This document shows, piece after piece, positions 58,670-64,000 of a stretch of 64,000 nucleotides of DNA (positions are counted from its first letter, which is position 1; each line of letters starts with the position of its first letter). The stretch lies in the NCBI GenBank assembly GCA_015680685.1, contig MNCI01002996.1:702032-766031 (forward strand), in the 5' to 3' direction. The notes beneath the pieces are model-generated. The model worked only from the letters and a program-made list of their open reading frames with translations, was not told where the DNA came from and made no database searches. The DNA comes from Gnetum montanum (taxonomy: Eukaryota; Streptophyta; Gnetopsida; Gnetales; Gnetaceae). The translations under genes were made by a program, and so were the position numbers.

Positions 58670-59719
58670 AGTATGGTTAATTATGAGTTGGCGTATGAAC
58701 ATATTTCAGGGAATAGTTCTTGAACAATGGCTAGTAATTAATAATGAACTGCCCCCAACAAGTGTGTGAATATATTTAAATAAATTATGTTTGAATAAAT
58801 TATGTTTGGCCCAACATGAAACACATGGAGTGTATTGTCATTAATGCCTTTTTTCATTTCAATTCAATTAAAAAGAAAGAAAGAAAACAAAAAAAGCGGC
58901 AAAGGAATGGCACAGACTAAAACCAAATACTTAGTATGTTCTCCAAACTAGTACTGCGGGCTATTTAACAGGAAGGTTGGTACAGGAATTTTATAGCTGA
59001 AAAAAGAAAGACAATCAATTTTCTTTTGCACTTTCAGACAACTCTGTCAAATTATTCCAGACAAGGCACAGCAAAAAACATTAAGCTTAGAATTAAAGTA
59101 AAAAGCAAGTTCACTGAAATTGTATTAGGGGTGGCATCAATGTAGAACTAGACTATTTCACCCTACAGTTGCACGCCAACTGCAAATTCAAATTAGCTTG
59201 GCAAGAATAAGTTTCCTTTTTTTCTGCAATGTATTCAAAACTAGTCAAAATCAAAACAAATGGAACGTTAAATTCTATAATTAAAACTTTTCGTTGCTTC
59301 AGCACTCTTTTGTGTCGGTTGCACAGTATCCTTTCAATCAGGTGGCAGATTCAATGAAAACAATATATACAAACAATGATGGAAATATAGAAAAGAGGGC
59401 CCAACACCAGCCACAACTCATGCAATGGAGGGTTAAATACGAAGACACTTTCGTGTCACCCAGGTATGCAAAATATCTATTTTGCCATCATGTATACAAA
59501 TCTTGCGGTGTAAGTCAAGCAAAAGCAAACACCATATATTTCGGCAGTCCCATGATTTATGGGGTTGAAGGGGTACTTTAGATAATTACGTTTAAAGAAA
59601 AGAGGTATCAATTTTTTTCATACAAAAGGAATTGATAAACCCCCATCCGTCATTGCACAGCCTAAATATTTCAATTGCAAGATCGTTATTTTAGTAATGG
59701 GTTCCACTGCTGTAAAACG
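58670..59719. other. Intergenic sequence, nothing firm
   Basis: It includes a 95-codon plus-strand frame at 59294-59581 with no recognisable domain; I do not call it a gene. Confidence 0.4.
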
Positions 59720-59933
59720 GTAGGCGTTGCTATTCAATTTACAATTTTCATACAAAATCTATTTAACATGTTAAAAACCATTTCTAAGATGTAATGCTTG
59801 GTAAGCAGAAAACGCCTACAAAATTAGGTCATGGCTCACAATCCTAACCTAATTACATGTTAGAAATGGTTTTTAAAACTTTGAAAAGATTTCGTTCAAG
59901 AATTGTAAATTGAATCGTAAAATACACGCCTAC
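59720..59933. repeat. MITE-like fold-back element, 214 bp
   Basis: Ends are GTAGGCGT (59720-59727) and ACGCCTAC (59926-59933). Inside, an arm of about 60 bases starting CAATTTACAATT (59735) pairs with its diverged reverse complement ending AATTGTAAATTG (about 59914). The loop carries CGCCTACAAAATTAGGTCAT (59813), repeated in direct orientation at 59927. No coding capacity. Confidence 0.75.
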
Positions 59934-60577
59934 AAAATTAGGTCATGACTCACAATAGTGACTTTATTTTCAAACGCTTTGGTGCTTACCAGATCACCGT
60001 AATCACCACGATTCAATGTAGAGTGGGGGAAGAAAACACGCAACCGAATATTCTAGACAAGTACACCAAATATGGAACGAGCAAACGATACCTCAAATTC
60101 TCTACGCAGGGCAAGGCATCTTTGAAAAAGACAAGATTCCGATCAGCTAAAATAGCATCAGCACAATAATATATCATCAATCTGTATCATATGTTCAGAC
60201 AAAAATAGAATAGACGTCTAACATTTTTCTACACACATTCCACTCCGATTTCGAATCATGAAACCACGTAATAGGGATGGCTGAAACGAATTCTATAAAA
60301 AAGTCAATGGGCGTAATAAATACATAATTCCAGTTTTTGTATATGATGAAAACGACTTATTTTATACCCAAATCGAAAAGCAAATGGTTCCATACATGAG
60401 TAAGTCATGCAAATTTTAAACCAAGTACTTGTGCCCACGTACCATCATATCAGTCAGAGTCACACAACTTATTTAACTAGAACAAGGTCGCATCTAGTCA
60501 CTTACTCCTGATTCTCTACAATATTTAGATAAAATAGCAAACATTAACCCTAAAAACGCAAGTCCAACACGAACGAG
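59934..60577. other. 3' flank of the DUF7054 gene
   Basis: No gene seen. The part nearest 60577 should contain the 3' untranslated region of the minus-strand gene; I cannot fix its polyadenylation site. Confidence 0.4.
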
Positions 60578-61825
60578 TCAATGGGAGGAGATCCTAAGTC
60601 CCATGCTCATAGAGTTAAGCCAGCTTTTAAAAAGGTTGCTCTTCACATTGTGGGTGCTATCGTTAACTTTCTCGTCTTCATCCACCCTGCTTGGCTGCTT
60701 TCTACAGAGAAGAAAATTCCGCGCGCCCAGGGACCCCACAACTTCAGACGGGTCCAACGCTGCAACAAACAGCAGAAAAATAAGCTACACCGCTCTACAT
60801 ATATTCAAGCTCTACTAAAGAAAATAAGGAACCAAATTCATTTAATGATGAATTCATTAAGTGCAATGATAATAGAAGTTTAGTTTAACAAAACTAAATA
60901 CAATACCCCGAAAAAGTAGTCACGGAACTCAAACAAAATCTAATACTAAGAGACAGAACAAGAATCAATATGCTATAGCAGGAACACAATAAGCTAAACG
61001 GTATATGTGCAGAAGAACAGATTAATTACCTGACATAAATATGTTCAAGAATAGAAAACCGGAGGCAAAGTCATAAATGAAGAGCAAGAAAACACTCATG
61101 CAAAAATATAGATGCAACGAAAGAAAACCAAAGTCGTATTCATTAAACAGTTAACAGCCCCCTCACCTTCGTATCCCCCATTGGCACAATACAGTTCAAA
61201 CTGCTTAACGTTCTGTCCAAGAACCGGCAGCCGACCCTCGCGGGCATATGATTTAAGAGCAGTCTCCATTATCTTCTGAACCGTATCGTCAGAGCTGGCA
61301 AGGAACCTCAACGGCCCAGCGCTGCCCAGAACATTCACAGTAACCAGAAGGCGATTAACCTCCAACCCCTTAGCCTGCAACGGTAAGCCAGAAAAAATCA
61401 AAAAACCCACCACAATTCAAACTAACTCAACCTGCAACGACAACCATAAAAAGCAAACAAATTAAACAAAAATGAAACACTGAAACGAAAAGAACCCCTT
61501 CGAACCAATTCAAAAAACGCCATAACAAAACTTGTAAGAATCGATGTCAACATACCTGCTGGCCCTTTCTGAGCAACGTGACAAGAGGCGACTTTGGGTG
61601 CTGCCGAACGGGAACGGCAGAATCATTGAAAGAACCATAACCGGCATATCCACCAGGATATTTCGCAGGCGCCGGCGGCGCAGGGGGTCCATTCTTGAAG
61701 CTTGACATTTTTGCCGGCTTTCCAGATTTAGCGTGGACGCTGCCGGCCTTGAAATCGGCGAGCTTCGCCATGAATTCTTGGTCCGCCACGAGACCAGAGG
61801 TCTTCTTAACGCCAATGCCAGGCAT
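60578..61825 (-). CDS. DUF7054 family protein (At4g22758-like), three exons, 219 aa
   Basis: The minus-strand gene has exons 61556-61825, 61167-61374 and 60578-60759. The introns are 181 and 407 bases with GT/AG borders: donor CAG|GTATGT, acceptor TTGCAG|GCT (phase 0), then donor GAAG|GTGAGG, acceptor TTGCAG|CG (phase 1). The frame is open throughout. Residues 1-90 are a variable Lys/Pro/Gly-rich region starting MPGIGVKKTSG. Residues about 97-185 form the DUF7054 domain, with RLLVTVNVLGSAGPLRF, ALKSYAREGRLPVLG, FELYCANGGYE and, in exon 3, VGSLGARNFLLCRK. The tail is Asp/Asn/Ser-rich and ends GLRISSH. The family is plant-specific, with a ubiquitin-like predicted fold as far as I recall and no known function. 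An upstream in-frame ATG at 61921 exists but gives a hydrophobic start unlike the family, so 61825 was chosen. This is the only intact-looking gene in the window. Confidence 0.9.
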
Positions 61826-62443
61826 TTCGACAGCACAAGCAAGGACAAAAACACCGCGAACAAATTCACAGACCAGAACCCTAGCAAGGACGACACCAAC
61901 AAAAGAGACCACAAAACTCACTCACGCGCAGATTCCGTGGCTGCCTAATAACTCCAACTCGTTACAGCAAAGAGGGGCAACAACGGCCATCAAGCGTCTA
62001 CGGATCGACGCCAAGGCAGCGGTAGTACCAGCCTTGCGCGCGAGCCCCGAAGCACGAGCAAACGCAGTCGCCTCCGTTCATACGCGAAGAAAAAGCAGAA
62101 GCCAAACGGCAAGCGGCTGCAGCAATAGCGTCCTCGATGATGATTTCGGATCTGAATCCCTTTCCCTTTCCTTTGCCCTTGTCCTCAGTCGGAACAAGGC
62201 GATTCTGCACGACGCGTCTGCTACTGTTTCCCACCATTCAAAGAAACGATTCGGACCCCGAGAAATTCCTCTTTAGTCTGCCTTCCGCCGCGTTTCGACT
62301 CAAACTCCGTCTTTGTCCTTCCTCCAGACATACAACGCCCGGCCAAGCGATTATGATTCCTCCTTCTCCTTTCAACAGTGCTCTGCAAAAGGAAAGCCCT
62401 AATCAACAACATCAATCGAGTCTCAGAAGATGCAGACGCGAAA

Positions 62444-62621
62444 TCTCCAAAACAAGGAAAGCCGAAAGTGGAAAGCCTTTGCAAACACACACACAAAGCA
62501 CAACTCTCCAAAACAACGAAAGCCGAAAGCCGGAAGCCTTTGCAAACACGCACACAAAGAACAACTCGCCTAAACAAGGAAAGCCGAAAGCCTTTGCAAA
62601 GACACGCACACGAAGAACAAG
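62444..62621. repeat. 61-bp tandem repeat, three units
   Basis: Units start TCTCCAAAACAAGGAAAGCC (62444), TCTCCAAAACAACGAAAGCC (62505) and TCGCCTAAACAAGGAAAGCC (62566); the third is 56 bases. Each contains GCCTTTGCAAA and an ACAC-rich end. 61 is not a multiple of three, so it is not a protein repeat. Confidence 0.85.
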
Positions 62622-62723
62622 TCTCTCGAAACGAATCCCGATTTAACGCCTACCACGGATCTCGTATTCGACCAGGAGGACTGGATCAACGATGCTGCTG
62701 AATCTGGAAGAATCCTTCTCCGC

Positions 62724-62743
62724 TGTTGTTGTTGTTGTTGTTG
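62724..62743. repeat. (GTT)n microsatellite
   Basis: Six to seven GTT units in the upstream region of the DUF7054 gene. Confidence 0.9.
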
Positions 62744-62846
62744 CAGCAACAATCGACCAGAGCCGCGCGCGCTCAGCTAACGTAAGCCGCGAGCTCTGAC
62801 CTGCCTGCCGTCGTTGACAAACCTACGTACGTTGCTTCCATTCACG

Positions 62847-62856
62847 CATTTATATA
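62847..62856 (-). promoter_or_regulatory. Probable TATA box of the DUF7054 gene
   Basis: TATATAAATG on the minus strand, about 1 kb upstream of the start codon. A telo-box-like AAACCCTA on the plus strand at about 62955 lies further upstream, a motif common in plant promoters. Confidence 0.5.
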
Positions 62857-63610
62857 CTCACAAGAACTGCAACTTGCCTAGGTTAAGTCGCTATCTTACG
62901 CTGAAACGGCAGGCTCAGCGGTACACGCGCCCCCGTTGTGCCTGACTGGACAAAAAAACCCTAGCCTCCCCTGGTCTGCCCAATCTGTTACTCCGCTTTT
63001 TTTAATCACACGATGATTATCACCAGCATTACTGGTCGTCATCGCTCCATTTATTGCAATCCAAAAATCCCATGGCCACAAAAATCCTAACTGATCTGGG
63101 CTTTCATTATCCTCCTCGTCGGATTTTTGGCTTTAGCAAATTTGTTTTGGTTGGCTTGTACTGGCCGCGTTTACGGACCAGGGATGCCCAAATTTCATAA
63201 ACCGTGAATCTTGTAGTTGTTTTCCAGTTCGTCACTTTCGATTGCTTGATGCTTCGAGTTGTCGCTCGCATCGATTCCCTTCTTTATTGCATATTATCTT
63301 ATCTTCCCCGAAGGGAACAACATTTAATGTTTATTATTTGCATGTGTGCTTTCAGTCGCAGAATCTCTCGCTTTCGCCGTTCAAACACGGTTCCAACGCG
63401 GAATGTGATTCGCGTTGTTTTTTCAATTTCTGTGTGTTTTTCAGTTTTCTAAAGTCGTTTATGGCTGCGATGTAATTGGGAGCACGCGTCACGAGCCGAT
63501 ATAAAATTTGGGGCGGTGAGTCGACAATGAACATCTGGAGTACGCCAGTGAATCCCTTTACCTCCTCATCTTTTTATCCTTGCTGCTGATGCTCTTGGGG
63601 CTGTTCTTAG
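62857..63610. other. Intergenic sequence upstream of the DUF7054 gene
   Basis: Moderate GC, no gene that I can support. Overlapping small frames at 63204-63475 have no recognisable content. Confidence 0.4.
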
Positions 63611-64000
63611 ATGTACGAGGCTAAGAGGTATCTCTCTTTTCCACAAGAAGGAAAGGATCTCGTATTTGGGGACGACATTTTTCTCACTTTGCTTACGAAC
63701 CATAATAATTTTAACACTGCCTTGGATTGCATTGCATTGACATCTATTGTAGAGCCCTGGGAGCTAAAATCAATTGCAGCTTCTCTCCAAGGCCTACTTA
63801 GACTTATTGTTTTAATATCAAGTGGCTTTCTCATGCCCATATTTTCACCCTTTTGGGTGTCCCTCTTGCTTTATTTGCCACTCCCACTACCTTATGGAAT
63901 AATGTGGTGGAAAAAGTGAAACATAAAGCTTTGAAATGGGCTTCTAAATGCTTATCTCTTGCAAGTAGATTTATCATACTTAATCATACTTTGAGCTCCA
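63611..64000 (+). pseudogene. L1-type LINE RT fragment, continues past the window
   Basis: 63611-63780 encodes FGDDIFLTLLTNHNNFNTAL, with the catalytic Asp pair of the F(A/G)DD box at about 63670. After a frameshift near 63800 it continues as LLGVPLALFATPTTLWNNVV, then KVKHKALKWASKCLSLASRF and ILNHTLSS. The last blocks are the conserved region after the RT palm in plant L1 elements (kW..k.LS..gR). At least one frameshift makes it non-functional in this copy. Confidence 0.82.

Larger units (their letters stand above)
61826..62846 (-). promoter_or_regulatory. 5' leader and upstream region of the DUF7054 gene
   Basis: About 1 kb lies between the ATG and the TATA box on the minus strand. It is GC-rich for the window. 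It carries open frames on both strands (for example 61998-62237 minus, 61695-62276 plus) that I regard as chance in GC-rich DNA. A possible leader-intron acceptor (CTTGCTAG) is near 61880. It contains the 61-bp repeats and a (GTT)n run. Confidence 0.45.

Noticed and set aside
59294-59581. 95-codon frame as an exon of a host gene
   Set aside because: No domain or splice context that I can defend.
61998-62237. 79-codon minus-strand frame with a KGKGKGKG stretch as an upstream exon
   Set aside because: It is in the leader region and looks somewhat protein-like, but I see no family match and no splice connection to the first exon.
61695-62276. 193-codon plus-strand open frame
   Set aside because: It overlaps the conserved first exon of the DUF7054 gene on the other strand. 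The length is explained by the high GC content there.

Overview
The window reads as nuclear DNA of a large-genome seed plant, most likely a gymnosperm; that identification is inference. The reasons are the near-absence of host genes, deeply decayed and nested LTR retrotransposons, an AT-rich background, spliceosomal introns, a plant-specific host gene and plant-type TE families. I see no sign of a bacterial, viral or plasmid sequence. N runs or single Ns lie at 4053, 28689, 28745-28909 and 47555, so the sequence is a draft assembly.

Layout. 1-4470 is the 3' part of a Ty3/gypsy element (family B) that has lost its RT, RNase H and integrase, followed by its LTR. 4631-16356 is a Ty3/gypsy element (A1) with 5' LTR, decayed tRNA-Asp-type primer site, gag, protease, RT, RNase H, integrase, a long non-coding stretch and an extra ORF; its 3' LTR is cut off after about 17 bases. 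16356-18599 is a decayed copy of a host-type gene carrying a PNRC-like motif, joined to a Ty1/copia LTR. 18600-22350 is a copia gag, protease and integrase region split by a reverse-strand solo LTR with a clean 5-bp target duplication. 22355-23585 is a reverse-strand gypsy gag. 25861-26228 is an RTE-type LINE tail. 26272-31862 is the second copy of the PNRC-like gene plus copia LTR, into which a 3.1-kb hAT DNA transposon (27968-31085, 8-bp duplication) has inserted. 31863-41992 is an AT-rich graveyard of SINE-like units, a second RTE LINE, and several LTRs, one of which inserted into another copy of its own family. 41993-54941 is an almost complete gypsy element (A2) with both LTRs, carrying a nested family-B solo LTR; it seems to have landed in a reverse-strand L1 LINE that continues to about 57,300. 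57,300-60,500 holds small repeats and a MITE-like fold-back. 60578-61825 (minus strand) holds the one convincing host gene, a three-exon DUF7054 protein of 219 residues with a TATA box about 1 kb upstream. 63611-64000 is the start of a forward L1 RT fragment that runs off the window.

How the parts relate. Nearly everything is transposon on transposon, and the order of insertion can be read from the target duplications. The most unusual pattern is in the gypsy LTRs. Families A, B and C share their 3' ends, but each has a different short-palindrome cassette just upstream of the TATA box, and a similar cassette occurs a second time inside A1 and A2, between integrase and the extra ORF. The second is the pair of PNRC-like gene copies, each directly attached to a copia LTR, which suggests gene capture by a retroelement or duplication of a gene-plus-LTR block. 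The transposon genes listed as pseudogenes all carry stops, frameshifts or deletions; none looks functional.
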